A DNA stretch of 64,000 nucleotides from assembly GCF_934643405.1 (NCBI RefSeq), contig NZ_CAKUCL010000006.1:4091-68090 (forward strand), read 5' to 3'. Every line of letters begins with the position of its first letter. The stretch's first letter is position 1. A program made the position numbers and the translations under genes. Source of the stretch: an uncultured Actinoplanes sp. Lineage in GTDB: Bacteria > Actinomycetota > Actinomycetes > Mycobacteriales > Micromonosporaceae. This document shows, piece after piece, positions 25,323 to 33,992 of the stretch. The notes beneath the pieces are model-generated. The model saw only the letters and a program-made list of their open reading frames with translations. It searched no databases and had not been told where the DNA came from.

Positions 25323-26095
25323 GGCTTCTGAAACCCTGCGTCGGTGAGCACCGTCAGGGCGGGTCCACCGCGCACGAACGCGACGAACGCGGCCGCGGCC
25401 GCCGGGTTGCCCGCGTTCTTCAGCGCGACGATGAGGTAGTCGTTGACCGCGCCGGCCGACTCGGGGAACTCGATGCCCTCGACGTCGCCGGCCGCCGCCC
25501 TCGTGTCGGTGCGGTAGACCAGGGCCGCGTCCACCTCGCCCAGCCGCACCTTGGACAGGGCCGCCTTGACGTCCTGCTCCTGGGTCACCGGGGTGAGCCG
25601 GACATTCGCCGCGGCCAGGGCCTTCTTCGCGGCCGCGCCGCACGGCACCTGCTCGGCGCAGAGCGCGACCTTGACGCCCGGCCGGGTGAGATCGGCCAGG
25701 GTCCGGACGCCGCCCGGGTTGCCCGTGGGCACGGCGATGACCAGCTGGTTCCGCACGAAGACCACGGGCTCGCCGTCGGCCTCGCCGGCGTCGGTCACGG
25801 CCTTCATGGTGGCCGGGCTGGCGGCGGCGAACACGTCGGCGGGCGCGCCCGCGGTGATCTGCTGGGCCAGGCCGGAGCTTCCCCCGTACGAGAAGGTCAC
25901 CTCCACGCCGGGGTGGCCGGCCTCGAAGTCGTGGCCGATCCGGTCGAACGACCCGGTGAGCGACGCCGCCGCCAGGACGGTCAGCCTCCCGGAGATTCCC
26001 TGCCCGGCTGCCTCCGGTGCGCCGCCTCGGTCATCGCCGCAGGCCGCGGTCGCCACCACGGCGGCGATCGCCAGACCGGCCACGACCTTGTTCAT
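25319..26095 (-). CDS. modA: Molybdate-binding lipoprotein
   Basis: This substrate-binding lipoprotein of 258 residues has a type II signal peptide with lipobox ATAAC near residue 19. ModA motifs are LTVLAAASLTGSFDRIG (oxyanion-binding Ala/Ser), VEVTFSYGGSSGLAQQI, ADVFAAASPATM, VIAVPTGNPGGV and VPCGAAAKKAL. It captures molybdate (or tungstate) outside the membrane for ModBC. Its ATG overlaps the stop of the preceding HTH-Mop gene by one base. Confidence 0.94.
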   Translation of the reverse strand: MNKVVAGLAIAAVVATAACGDDRGGAPEAAGQGISGRLTVLAAASLTGSFDRIGHDFEAGHPGVEVTFSYGGSSGLAQQITAGAPADVFAAASPATMKAVTDAGEADGEPVVFVRNQLVIAVPTGNPGGVRTLADLTRPGVKVALCAEQVPCGAAAKKALAAANVRLTPVTQEQDVKAALSKVRLGEVDAALVYRTDTRAAAGDVEGIEFPESAGAVNDYLIVALKNAGNPAAAAAFVAFVRGGPALTVLTDAGFQKP

Positions 26096-26490
26096 CAGTC
26101 GTCCCCTCGCTCCACCACGACGGTGGTCGACTTGATCACGGCGATGGCGGTGGACCCGACCTCCAGTCCCAGCTCGCCGACCGCCTCGCTGCTCATCAGC
26201 GAGACCACCCGGAACGGGCCGGCCTGGATGTCGACCTGCGCCATCACGGCGTCGCGGGTGATCGCGGTGACGATGCCGCGCAGGCGATTGCGGGCCGACG
26301 AGCGGCGGGAGCCGGGATCCGGCTCGTCGGCCAGCGACCGGGCGAACCCGGCGAGGTCGGCGCCCCCGATCGTGCGATGCCCGTGATCGTCGCGCGCGGC
26401 CGCCAGCCGGCCCGCGTCGATCCAGCGGCGCACGGTGTCCACGCTGACCCCGAGCAGCTCCGCCGCCTCGCCCATGCGGTACGTCGTCAC
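26095..26490 (-). CDS. HTH-Mop (molbindin) protein
   Basis: This protein of 131 residues has a MerR/excisionase-type helix-turn-helix at the N-terminus (MGEAAELLGVSVDTVRRWIDAGRLAAARDDHGHRTI). A TOBE/Mop molybdate-binding domain follows in the second half (SARNRLRGIVTAITRDAVMAQVDIQAGPFRVVSLMSSEAVGELGLEVGSTAIAVIKSTTVVV). It leads the mod operon and overlaps modA, so a role as a molybdate-responsive regulator or storage protein is likely. Similar HTH-Mop proteins are known in front of actinobacterial mod operons. Confidence 0.9.
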   Translation of the reverse strand: MTTYRMGEAAELLGVSVDTVRRWIDAGRLAAARDDHGHRTIGGADLAGFARSLADEPDPGSRRSSARNRLRGIVTAITRDAVMAQVDIQAGPFRVVSLMSSEAVGELGLEVGSTAIAVIKSTTVVVERGDD

Positions 26491-26590
26491 GATCTCACCC
26501 TAGGGCCGCAGCTGCCACGAATGGCATGTGTTCTGCCTCGCAGCTGCGCACCCGTTGCCCTTTCCGGGCTCGCACCGGCATGCTGGGGAG

Positions 26591-27562
26591 GTGCCGGACC
26601 GGACAGCGGAGGTCACCTCGTTTCTCGTCGAGGTGCTCGCGCCGCATGCCCCGCTCACGGTGATCGTGGACGGGGGCGACCACGGCGCGGCCGCGGCTTT
26701 CGCCGCCCGGCTGGCCGCCGCGTTCCCGCCGTCGGCCCGGGCCTGGGCGGTGGACGCCGTGGTCGGCCTGACCGGTTTCCCCGGCGGCGCCCGCGACTCG
26801 GCGCTCGACGTGCTGGAACCGGCCGCCGATCACGTGATCGTCCACCTGCGCACCGGTCCGCGCGGCCGGCTCGGCGAGGGGGAGAGGCGCGCCCAGGTGG
26901 TGATCGACCACCAGGATCCCCGATGGCCGGTGATCCGGCACGTGCATCCGCGGCTCGCCGCGCCCGAGCAGTGGTACCTGGCCGAGAGCCGCGCGTTCTT
27001 CGAGATCCGTGCCGAGGCCTGGGACGACAAATTCGGCGAGGACCTTCCCGCGTACGGTCGTGCCGTCGAGGCGGCTGGACTGTCGCCCGGCGAGACGGTG
27101 ATCGACGTCGGCTGCGGCACCGGACGCGCGCTCCCGGTGCTGGCCGCGGCGGCCGCACCGGGCGGCCGGGTGATCGGCCTGGACCTGACCCCGCGCATGC
27201 TGGCGGAGGCCCGCCGCAAGGGCCGCGACGCCGCCGCGACCCTGCTCATGGGCGACGCCCACCACCTGCCGATCGCCGGCTCGGTGGCGGACGTGGTCTT
27301 CGCGGCCGGCCTGCTCCAGCACCTGCCCGACGCGGCCGCGGGCCTGGCCGAGCTGGCTCGGATCGCCCGCGCCGGCGCCCGCCTGGTCCTGTTCCACCCG
27401 TCCGGCCGGGCGGCGCTGGCGGCCCGCCACGGCCGCACCCTCGGCGCCGGCGAGCCGCTGAACCGTCCGATCCTGGCGGACCTGCTGGCCGGCGCCGGTT
27501 GGCAGATGACCCACTACGAGGACCCGGACGACCACTTCCTCGCCCTGGCCGTCCGCCGCTGA
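26591..27562 (+). CDS. Degenerate kinase-like domain fused to SAM methyltransferase
   Basis: This protein of about 323 residues has two parts. Residues 1-125 resemble a uridine-kinase-like P-loop fold (PLTVIVDGGDHGAAAAFAARLAAAF, VVGLTGFPGG), but the GxxxxGK(S/T) lysine is missing. Residues about 150-323 form a class I methyltransferase: VIDVGCGTGRALPVLAAA (motif I), VIGLDLTPRML, GDAHHLPIA, VFAAGLLQHLPDAAAGLAELARI. The GTG at 26591 is chosen on domain content, though GGGGAG lies right against it; other starts upstream are possible. It is divergent from the mod operon. The substrate is unknown. Confidence 0.78.
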   Translation: MPDRTAEVTSFLVEVLAPHAPLTVIVDGGDHGAAAAFAARLAAAFPPSARAWAVDAVVGLTGFPGGARDSALDVLEPAADHVIVHLRTGPRGRLGEGERRAQVVIDHQDPRWPVIRHVHPRLAAPEQWYLAESRAFFEIRAEAWDDKFGEDLPAYGRAVEAAGLSPGETVIDVGCGTGRALPVLAAAAAPGGRVIGLDLTPRMLAEARRKGRDAAATLLMGDAHHLPIAGSVADVVFAAGLLQHLPDAAAGLAELARIARAGARLVLFHPSGRAALAARHGRTLGAGEPLNRPILADLLAGAGWQMTHYEDPDDHFLALAVRR

Positions 27563-27669
27563 CAGACCCCGCGTCTCAGCTGTTCTTGCGGGCGGCCCTT
27601 CGGCGCGAGGGAGGTTGCCGCCCAATGCCCGCACCGCCCCGGAGGACCAGCGCGTTCGACGGTTGGCGG

Positions 27670-28080
27670 TTAACCGGCGAGCAGTTGGACCGGGATGTTG
27701 CCGCGTGTGGCGTGGGAGTACGGGCATACCTGGTGGGTGGCCTGGATCAGTTCGCGGCCGGCTTCCCGGGGAAGATGGTCCGGCAGGTTCGTCCGCAGGG
27801 CCACTTCGAGACGGAAGCCGCCCTGCCCGTTCGGGACGAGGCCGACCTCGGCGGTGACCGACATGCCGGAGACGTCGATCTTCTTCTTCTGTGCCACCAG
27901 CTGCATGGAGGTGGCGAAACAGGCGGCGTAGCCGGCCGCGAACAGCTGCTCGGGGTTGGTGCCGTCGCCGGTGCCGCCCAGTTCCTTCTGGCGCGCGAGC
28001 GTGACGTCCAGCTTGCCGTCCGAGCTGAAGGCGCGGCCGTCGCGGCCGGTGGCGGTCGCGACGGCGGTGTAGTGGTTCAT
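27670..28080 (-). CDS. ohr: Organic hydroperoxide resistance protein (Ohr/OsmC)
   Basis: This thiol peroxidase of 136 residues detoxifies organic hydroperoxides. The two catalytic cysteines are in place: the peroxidatic Cys in AAGYAACFATSMQLVA and the resolving Cys in HQVCPYSHATRGN. ELGGTGDGTNPEQLFAAGY is the usual Ohr helix start, which separates it from OsmC. I chose the ATG at 28080; the open frame extends upstream without family similarity. It is divergent from an AraC-type regulator across 139 bp. Confidence 0.94.
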   Translation of the reverse strand: MNHYTAVATATGRDGRAFSSDGKLDVTLARQKELGGTGDGTNPEQLFAAGYAACFATSMQLVAQKKKIDVSGMSVTAEVGLVPNGQGGFRLEVALRTNLPDHLPREAGRELIQATHQVCPYSHATRGNIPVQLLAG

Positions 28081-28219
28081 GTCCTGCCCTCGGTGATAGA
28101 CGAATGGATCGGTTGACTGCATCGACCGTATGGACGCCAAGGACCGCTTTCCATGGCTCACGGTCTTCCTTCTATGTCTGATCGTCTCGCGCAGTCACAT
28201 CAGGCAATACGATCTGGAG

Positions 28220-29134
28220 ATGGATGTACTCAGTGACGCCATCCGCGTCATGCGCACGGGGCGCCCACATTCCGCCGAGATCCGCAAGCGTGTCCCGTGG
28301 GCGGTGCGGGCCGAGTCGTTCTCCGGAGCCGGCTTTCACGTTGTGCTGGAAGGGACGTGCTGGCTGATCCCGTCGAAGGGCGCGCCGATCCCGCTGGGTG
28401 CCGGTGATGTGGTGTGCCTGCCGCACGGCTGTGGGCACGCTTTGGCCGATAGCCTCTCCAGGCCACTGGCGGGCGCTCCCTCGGCCGCCCTGCCGGAGGT
28501 GGCGTCCAGCGCCGACGAAGGCGAGGGTGCGGCCACGATCTTGTTGTGCGGCGCCTACACGCTTGACCAGACCCGGCCGCATCCGCTGTTCCAGGAGTTG
28601 CCCGAGGTGATACATCTGCCGGCTCGCCTCGGCCACCGCTCGCCGCTGCACGTTGCTGTGAACCTGCTCGGCGACGAGATCGCCAACCCCGATCACGGAA
28701 CCGAAGCCGTCGTCTCGGCGCTGCTGGACATGATGCTGCTCTATATCCTGCGGGCCTGGCTCGCCAAGCAGACCGAAGGCGGTCCGTCGGCCGGATGGGC
28801 TGCGGCGCTGGACGATTCCGCGATCACCACGGCATTGCGCCACATCCATCAGGAACCTGCCCGGCAGTGGACGGTCGAAGCGCTGGGCGCGACGGCCGGG
28901 CTGTCGCGGGCGGCCTTCTCCCGCCGGTTCACCGCACTGGTCGGCAAACCGCCGCTCGGCTACCTGACCTGGTGGCGGATGACCCTGGCAGCGCGACTGC
29001 TGCGCGACAGCGGAAAATCGGTGCAGGCTATAGCCCAGGACGCCGGATACGGCTCGGAATTCGCCTTCGCCAAAGCGTTCAAACGGGAGCACGGCTTGGC
29101 GCCCGGCCAGTACCGCCGACAGTCCCGAAGGTAA
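28220..29134 (+). CDS. AraC-family regulator with cupin sensor domain
   Basis: This regulator of about 304 residues has an N-terminal cupin domain (AraC_binding_2/cupin_6 type: GFHVVLEGTCWLIPSKGAPIPLGAGDVVCLPHGCGHALAD, DHGTEAVVSALLDMMLLYILRAWL). Its C-terminal double HTH reads WTVEALGATAGLSRAAFSRRFTALVGKPPLGYLTWWRMTLAARLL, then AGYGSEFAFAKAFKREHGLAPGQYRR. A longer start at 28130 is open, but MDVLSDAIRVMRTGRP is the typical N-terminus of this family. It is divergent from ohr and may regulate it or an unlinked gene. Confidence 0.9.
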   Translation: MDVLSDAIRVMRTGRPHSAEIRKRVPWAVRAESFSGAGFHVVLEGTCWLIPSKGAPIPLGAGDVVCLPHGCGHALADSLSRPLAGAPSAALPEVASSADEGEGAATILLCGAYTLDQTRPHPLFQELPEVIHLPARLGHRSPLHVAVNLLGDEIANPDHGTEAVVSALLDMMLLYILRAWLAKQTEGGPSAGWAAALDDSAITTALRHIHQEPARQWTVEALGATAGLSRAAFSRRFTALVGKPPLGYLTWWRMTLAARLLRDSGKSVQAIAQDAGYGSEFAFAKAFKREHGLAPGQYRRQSRR

Positions 29135-29331
29135 TTCGATTCCGCCGGTCTCCGCGCGCGGATCGAGACGCAGGCGAGGTATCCGAACATGCCGGCGGTT
29201 GTCCACTTCGGACCGGTTCCCGGGTGCGCGCAGCCACAGCTACAGTCAGAGCCGCTGCGGTTCGTGCCGTGGCAGTCGAGCGCCTGCGGCGCCGTTTGCG
29301 CCGTGTCAAACAGGTGGGGAGGGGTGCGCTC

Positions 29332-29577
29332 GTGACCCTGGTCGACCTCGACGAGCCCATGCCAGCGGCCTCGGACCCGGACGTGTGGGGCGGGTCGTCG
29401 AGCGATGAGGACCGTGAGCATGCCCGCGTCGTCAGACCCGCGATGGCGTACAAGGCGATCGAAGCCGCGCGGCAGGGGTGGCGGACGGTCACCGCACCGC
29501 AGTCGGCCACGGTGATCCGCGCCGGCGCCGTGTTCGCCGGGGGTCAGCTGGTCGAACGACCCGGGCACGCGGCATGA
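29332..29577 (+). CDS. Small hypothetical protein coupled to GNAT gene
   Basis: This acidic protein of 81 residues has no recognised domain; the middle reads DVWGGSSSDEDREHARVVRPAMAYKAIEAARQGW. The GTG at 29332 has a strong purine tract (GGGGAGGGG) seven to ten bases upstream, and the stop overlaps the next ATG by 4 bp. These two facts are the main evidence that it is real. It could be a partner of the GNAT protein or an antitoxin-like regulator, but nothing in the sequence decides this. Confidence 0.5.
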   Translation: MTLVDLDEPMPAASDPDVWGGSSSDEDREHARVVRPAMAYKAIEAARQGWRTVTAPQSATVIRAGAVFAGGQLVERPGHAA

Positions 29578-30026
29578 CCAGTATCGGCCTGCGGCCGGCC
29601 ACCCACGCCGACAGCGACCGCTGCTACCAGCTGCACCGGGCCGCGATGCGCGGTTATGTCGAGGCGATCTGGGGCTGGGACGAAGCCGACCAGCAGGCAT
29701 TCCACCACCGCGGCTTCAACCCCGACCACACTCGGATCATCACGGTCGACGGTCACGACGCCGGGCTGCTGATTGTCGACTACCGACCCGACCAGATCTA
29801 CCTCGGCCGCATCGAGATCCACCCCGACTTCCAAGGCCACGGCATCGGCAGCCGGCTCATAGGCCGGCTGCTGCGCGAGGCCGCCGACCGTGGCCAAGCC
29901 GTGGAGCTGGACGTCCTGACCGTCAACCACCGGGCCCACGCCCTCTACCAACGGCTCGGCTTCCACGAGACCCAACGCCACGGCCCGGACAACATCAAGA
30001 TCCGGATGCGCGCTGAACCTCACTGA
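29574..30026 (+). CDS. GNAT-family N-acetyltransferase
   Basis: This protein of 150 residues has a complete GNAT fold: GLRPATHADSDRCYQLHRAAMRGYVEAIWGWDEADQQAFHHRGF at the N-terminus, strand-4 sequence IYLGRIEIHPDFQGHGIGSRLIGRLLREA with the acetyl-CoA loop QGHGIG, and LDVLTVNHRAHALYQRLGFHETQRHG at the end. It overlaps the small upstream gene by 4 bp. The acceptor is unknown. A transposase remnant begins just after its stop. Confidence 0.88.
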   Translation: MTSIGLRPATHADSDRCYQLHRAAMRGYVEAIWGWDEADQQAFHHRGFNPDHTRIITVDGHDAGLLIVDYRPDQIYLGRIEIHPDFQGHGIGSRLIGRLLREAADRGQAVELDVLTVNHRAHALYQRLGFHETQRHGPDNIKIRMRAEPH

Positions 30027-30042
30027 GTGTTTGAGGTGTTGA

Positions 30043-30200
30043 TCAGGTCCGGGTGAAGGTGCGGCGGAGTTGGCGCCGGGCGGGTTGACCGCGGGTGATC
30101 CGGCGGAGCATGCGTTGATGGCGGCCCATCGGATGAGTGCGTCGGAGACCTGCGGGTGGCGTTCGTAGTCGCGGGCCAGTCGGCGGTGTGCGGCGAACAC
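30043..30200 (-). pseudogene. Transposase C-terminal remnant (IS5-like), frameshifted
   Basis: Read on the minus strand, one frame gives FAAHRRLARDYERHPQ followed by VSDALIRWAAINA. A second frame continues MLRRITRGQPARRQLRRTFTRT and a stop at 30043. Together they match the C-terminal end of IS5-type DDE transposases (the HRRL-RDYE-x-P...A-I-xxMLRR pattern), broken by a frameshift. The catalytic residues are absent, so it is a dead fragment. The remaining bases up to 30429 hold no recognisable gene. Confidence 0.65.
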
Positions 30201-30429
30201 CGTCGGCAAGACCGCCCCGCTCTGCGAGTCGAGACCCCGGCCGATGGCTCGGGCTCACGGCCTTGCGCCACCCGGGCCTCGACCGCAGCGCGGCGAGCGG
30301 TTTCTCCGTGACGCCGGCGTCGCCGGCCGGCTCGGCGGCCCCGACGGTCGAGGCGCCGAGGCCGGTGGCGACCACCGCGGCGATGTCCAGCGGCGTCAAA
30401 ATGCGCTGGGTCGGGGGCTGCGCACGCGG

Positions 30430-31233
30430 TCAGACGGTCAGTGGTCGTTGCAGGGTCAGGTCGTGGTCGGCGAACGCGCGGTAGCGGCGCAGCGCCAGGA
30501 ACAGCCAGCCGAGGCTGATCACGGCGAGGATGATGAACGCCACCAGGCCCTGGAACGTGTCCCAGGCGGTGTGCAGGACGACCGCGCCGATGAAGGTGGC
30601 GATGAACTCGACGACGTGCTTGCCGGTCGGGGTGGCGATCATCGCCCACAGCGCGCCGGCGGTCAGGCCGGTCCACGCGGTGTGCCCGGCCGGTGAGGTC
30701 AGCCCGCGCACGAACAGCGTCTCCTCGACCGCGCCGATGTTGCCGTTCGACGAGATCAGTGCGGTGAACGCGTAGCCCATCGTCTCCAGCGCGGCGAAGC
30801 CCATGCCGGAGGCGACCCCGATGACCAGGCCGTCGGACGGCAGCCGGCGCTCGTGCCGGGCCATGATCGTGAAGAGGAGGATCACCGGGACGATCAGCTT
30901 GGCGCTCTCCTCGATGATCGCGACCAGGATCATCGGGAGCATCCCCAGACCGCGCAGCGTGTTGTATTCGAGGGTGCCGGCCACGACCGTACCGATCACG
31001 CCGCCGAAGAAGGCCGCGACGACCAACGCCGCACCCGGAACCTGCCAGCGCCCGGTGCGGGCCCGGGCGAAGGTGAGGAAGGCCAGGGGAACCACCGTCG
31101 CGCCCAGCAGGATCAGCGACGGGACGAAGTTGGGGTTCTGCGTGTGGATCAGAGTCCGCAGCACGATGACATAGAGAACCAGGCCGGTGATCAGGACACC
31201 GAGCCACGCCCACCGGCGAGAGCTGTCGCGCAT
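30430..31233 (-). CDS. PrsW-family intramembrane metalloprotease
   Basis: This protein of 267 residues has about eight hydrophobic segments. It shows the PrsW/CPBP-like catalytic set: EESAK in the motif MILVAIIEESAKLIVPV (near residue 108), the aromatic-Glu motif SGMGFAALETMGYAF (near residue 145), and histidines in TSPAGHTAWTG and AVVLHTAWDTF. Family members cleave membrane-bound anti-sigma factors or other membrane proteins; no such target gene lies next to it. The ATG at 31233 is supported by the charged N-terminus MRDSSRRWAW before the first helix. Confidence 0.88.
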   Translation of the reverse strand: MRDSSRRWAWLGVLITGLVLYVIVLRTLIHTQNPNFVPSLILLGATVVPLAFLTFARARTGRWQVPGAALVVAAFFGGVIGTVVAGTLEYNTLRGLGMLPMILVAIIEESAKLIVPVILLFTIMARHERRLPSDGLVIGVASGMGFAALETMGYAFTALISSNGNIGAVEETLFVRGLTSPAGHTAWTGLTAGALWAMIATPTGKHVVEFIATFIGAVVLHTAWDTFQGLVAFIILAVISLGWLFLALRRYRAFADHDLTLQRPLTV

Positions 31234-31293
31234 GGTCGAAGTCTTTGACCATTGCGCACTCTCGTCAATCCGTGACGAGGCCCACGCCGAGAG

Positions 31294-32589
31294 TCAGCCG
31301 AAGAGGCCGAGGTTCACGGCATCCGCGACGGCCCGCATGCCTCGGTCGTTCGGGTGCAGGTGATCGCCCGAGTCGACGTCTTCCCGGTAGCGCGCCGGGC
31401 CGTCCGGGTCATGCGTCGCGCCGTCCTGGTCGATCACACCGTCGCAGCCGCTCGAACCGCTGCGGATGAAGGCGTTGATCTGGTCCCGTCCGCTCTGGCC
31501 GCGCTCGGTCCAGTAGTCGGCGCCCTCGAACGGCGTCAGCGTCGAGCAGTAGAACGCGATCCCGGCGGCGTGGGCGCGGCCGATCAGCTGCCGCATCGAA
31601 TCGATCAACCGGGTGGCCGGGGGCGGGTCCGCGCCGCCGAGATCGTTCAGCGGATCGTCCGAGAAGATCACCCAGCGGACCCCGGGCTGGGCGAGAACGT
31701 CGCGGTCGAAGCGTTTCAGGGCGCTTTCGCCGTTGCTGTCCTTCATCAGCTCGTTGCCGCTGATGCCGGCATTGAGGACCCCGACCGTACGGCCCCCGCC
31801 GCTCAGCCGCCGCGACAGCAGGTCGGGCCAGCGGCCGTCGGTGCCGAACGTCGACCCGACGCCGTCGGTGATCGAGGCTCCGAGCGTCACGACCGCCCCG
31901 GTGGCCGCCGGGTTGAGCACGTCCACGCCGGTCAGGAACGAGTAGGAGGTGCTTCTGCGCGCGCCGCTGAGCCGGGCCGCGCCGCTCTGGTCCCCGGCGG
32001 CGACATAGTTGTTCCGGTTGGCGAAGACGTGCTGGGTGGCCGGCCCGGTGTCCTCCGGCAGGTAGAGACTGATCGTCAGGTCACCGTCGGCGGGCACCGC
32101 GAACGCGACCGGATCGCTGGTGATCGACCCGCCGGCCGGGATGCCGGCCGTGCCGGCGCCGCCGAAGGTCACCACCCGATCGGTACTTTTCCTGATCTTC
32201 CCGTCCCCGGCGTCCACGGCGACGTGCGCGCTGCCCACGGCGAGCGCCCCGGCGCCGTACAGATTGGTGATCCGCACCCGGACCTGCGAGCCGCCGACGC
32301 TGGTGTGGACGATCTGTCGCAGGGTCTGGCGCCGGAAGACGGTTTCACCCGGCTGCATGGCCGCCGCCCAGGTCCCCACCCAGCCGCCCGTCTCATCACA
32401 TTTTGTCCCCGCGCGGGAGGCGGTCGGAGAGCAGCCGGAGGCGGAGGAGGCGGCGGCGGGGGAGCCGGCGGCGGGCTCCGCAGCGGGTTCGCGGGTGGCG
32501 GAGCGGCGGGTCAGCATCAGGACGACCGTGCCGAGAACGACCAGAACGGCCAGCGCCGCCGCGAGTGTGACCTGTCTGCCCCGTGTCAT
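31294..32589 (-). CDS. Secreted SGNH/GDSL-family hydrolase
   Basis: This protein of about 431 residues has an N-terminal membrane anchor or signal (VTLAAALAVLVVLGTVVLMLT), then an Ala/Pro/Ser linker. An N-terminal beta domain follows (GWVGTWAAAMQPGE...), then an SGNH hydrolase. Catalytic blocks are the nucleophile Ser in VVTLGASITDGVGS, Gly in NAGISGNEL, the Asn block in DDPLNDLGG, and Asp/His in DSGDHLHPNDRGM. Relatives are esterases and lipases acting outside the cell. The start at 32589 fits the signal sequence; the frame remains open upstream only as shadow of the MFS gene. Confidence 0.88.
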   Translation of the reverse strand: MTRGRQVTLAAALAVLVVLGTVVLMLTRRSATREPAAEPAAGSPAAASSASGCSPTASRAGTKCDETGGWVGTWAAAMQPGETVFRRQTLRQIVHTSVGGSQVRVRITNLYGAGALAVGSAHVAVDAGDGKIRKSTDRVVTFGGAGTAGIPAGGSITSDPVAFAVPADGDLTISLYLPEDTGPATQHVFANRNNYVAAGDQSGAARLSGARRSTSYSFLTGVDVLNPAATGAVVTLGASITDGVGSTFGTDGRWPDLLSRRLSGGGRTVGVLNAGISGNELMKDSNGESALKRFDRDVLAQPGVRWVIFSDDPLNDLGGADPPPATRLIDSMRQLIGRAHAAGIAFYCSTLTPFEGADYWTERGQSGRDQINAFIRSGSSGCDGVIDQDGATHDPDGPARYREDVDSGDHLHPNDRGMRAVADAVNLGLFG

Positions 32590-32639
32590 TGGATCATGTG
32601 TACCCGGCGATTCTGTGAAACGCCTGGTCAACGGCTTGA

Positions 32640-33971
32640 TCAATGGGCCACGGCCACCGCGGGGGCGGTCGTGTCGGCGGGGAGCTGCCGGGGGCGCACC
32701 ACCAGCCACAGCACGACGTTCGCGGCGAGCATGCCGAGCACCACCACCGCGGCCATGGCGTTCGCACCGACACCGAACGCGCCGACCAGCGGAGCCGCGA
32801 GAGCGCCCACGCCGAACTGGGTCGCGCCGAGCAGGGCCGCCGCGGTGCCGGCCGCCTCGCCGTGCCGGGACAGCGCCAATGCCGGCGCGTTCGGCATCGC
32901 CAGGCCGACCGTGGCCAGCGCCGCCCAGAGCGGGATCAGGATGCCGGCCAGGCCGCCGAACCCGGTCTGCGCGTCGGCCAGCAGCACACCGCCGGCGACC
33001 AGGCCGGCCAGCAGCGCCACGGCCAGGATGTGCTGCGGCGGGAAGCGGCGCAGCAACCGCACGTTGAGCTGGGTGGCCGCGATCAGTCCGACGGCCCCTC
33101 CGGCGAAGACGTACGCGAACTGTTGCTCGCTCATCCCGAACTCCTCCTGGAAGACGAAGGAGGAGCCGCTCACGTAGGCGAACAGGGCCGCCATCGCCAG
33201 GCCGCCGACCAGGATCAGCCCGACGTAGACGCGATCGGTGAACAACCGGCCGTAGTCGCGGACCGTGCCGGCCACGCCGCCGCTGCGCCGCCGGTCCCGC
33301 GGCAGCGTCTCGGGCAGGGACAGCGCGGTCGCCGTCATGATCGCGACGCCGACCACGGTGAGCACCACGAAGACGCCGCGCCACGAGCTCCAGTTCAGCA
33401 CCAGGCCGCCGATCGTCGGGGCCAGGATCGGCGCCACCCCGATGACCAGCATCAGGCGGGAGAGCAGCTTCGCGGCGGCCAGCCCGGAGAAGAGGTCACG
33501 CACCACGGCCATGGCGACCACGGCGGCCGCGGCGGCGCCCAGGCCCTGCAGGACGCGCAGTGTGCCGAGGGTGGTGAGGTTCGGCGCGAGCACGCAGAGG
33601 ACGGATGCCAGCACGTGCACGGCGACGCCGGCCAGTAGCGGGAGCCGCCGCCCGACCGCGTCGGAGAGCGGTCCGACCAGCAGCTGCCCGAGGCCCAGGC
33701 CGACCAGGGTGCCGGTCAGCGTGAGCTGCACGGCCGCCGCGCCTGCGTGCAGATCGACGGCGATCGTGGGCAGCGACGGCAGGTACATGTCGATGGTCAG
33801 CGGGCCGAGCGCGGAGAGGAAGCCGAGGACGAGGGCCATCCGCAGGCGGCGCGCCGCGGACAGCGGCTGCGCCGGAGCGGGGTCCCCGGGTAAGGAATCG
33901 ATGGCGGGAAGGATGTCAGCTGTGGGGGCAGACTCGCGCACGAAGAAGCACAAGGGCCCCCGTGCCAGCAT
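32640..33971 (-). CDS. Bcr/CflA-type MFS multidrug efflux transporter
   Basis: This transporter of up to 443 residues has twelve transmembrane helices. The Bcr/CflA features are LGFLSALGPLTIDMYLPSLP in helix 1, the MFS motif GPLSDAVGRRLPLL between helices 2 and 3, LRVLQGLGAAAAAVVAMAVVRDLF, and VIGVAPILAPTIGGLVL (the antiporter motif C region). The start is uncertain: ATG at 33971 or GTG at 33941 both precede a 40-residue cytoplasmic leader. The function is probably proton-driven drug export. Confidence 0.9.
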   Translation of the reverse strand: MLARGPLCFFVRESAPTADILPAIDSLPGDPAPAQPLSAARRLRMALVLGFLSALGPLTIDMYLPSLPTIAVDLHAGAAAVQLTLTGTLVGLGLGQLLVGPLSDAVGRRLPLLAGVAVHVLASVLCVLAPNLTTLGTLRVLQGLGAAAAAVVAMAVVRDLFSGLAAAKLLSRLMLVIGVAPILAPTIGGLVLNWSSWRGVFVVLTVVGVAIMTATALSLPETLPRDRRRSGGVAGTVRDYGRLFTDRVYVGLILVGGLAMAALFAYVSGSSFVFQEEFGMSEQQFAYVFAGGAVGLIAATQLNVRLLRRFPPQHILAVALLAGLVAGGVLLADAQTGFGGLAGILIPLWAALATVGLAMPNAPALALSRHGEAAGTAAALLGATQFGVGALAAPLVGAFGVGANAMAAVVVLGMLAANVVLWLVVRPRQLPADTTAPAVAVAH

Positions 33972-33992
33972 GATTCCGCAGCGTAATGGTGG

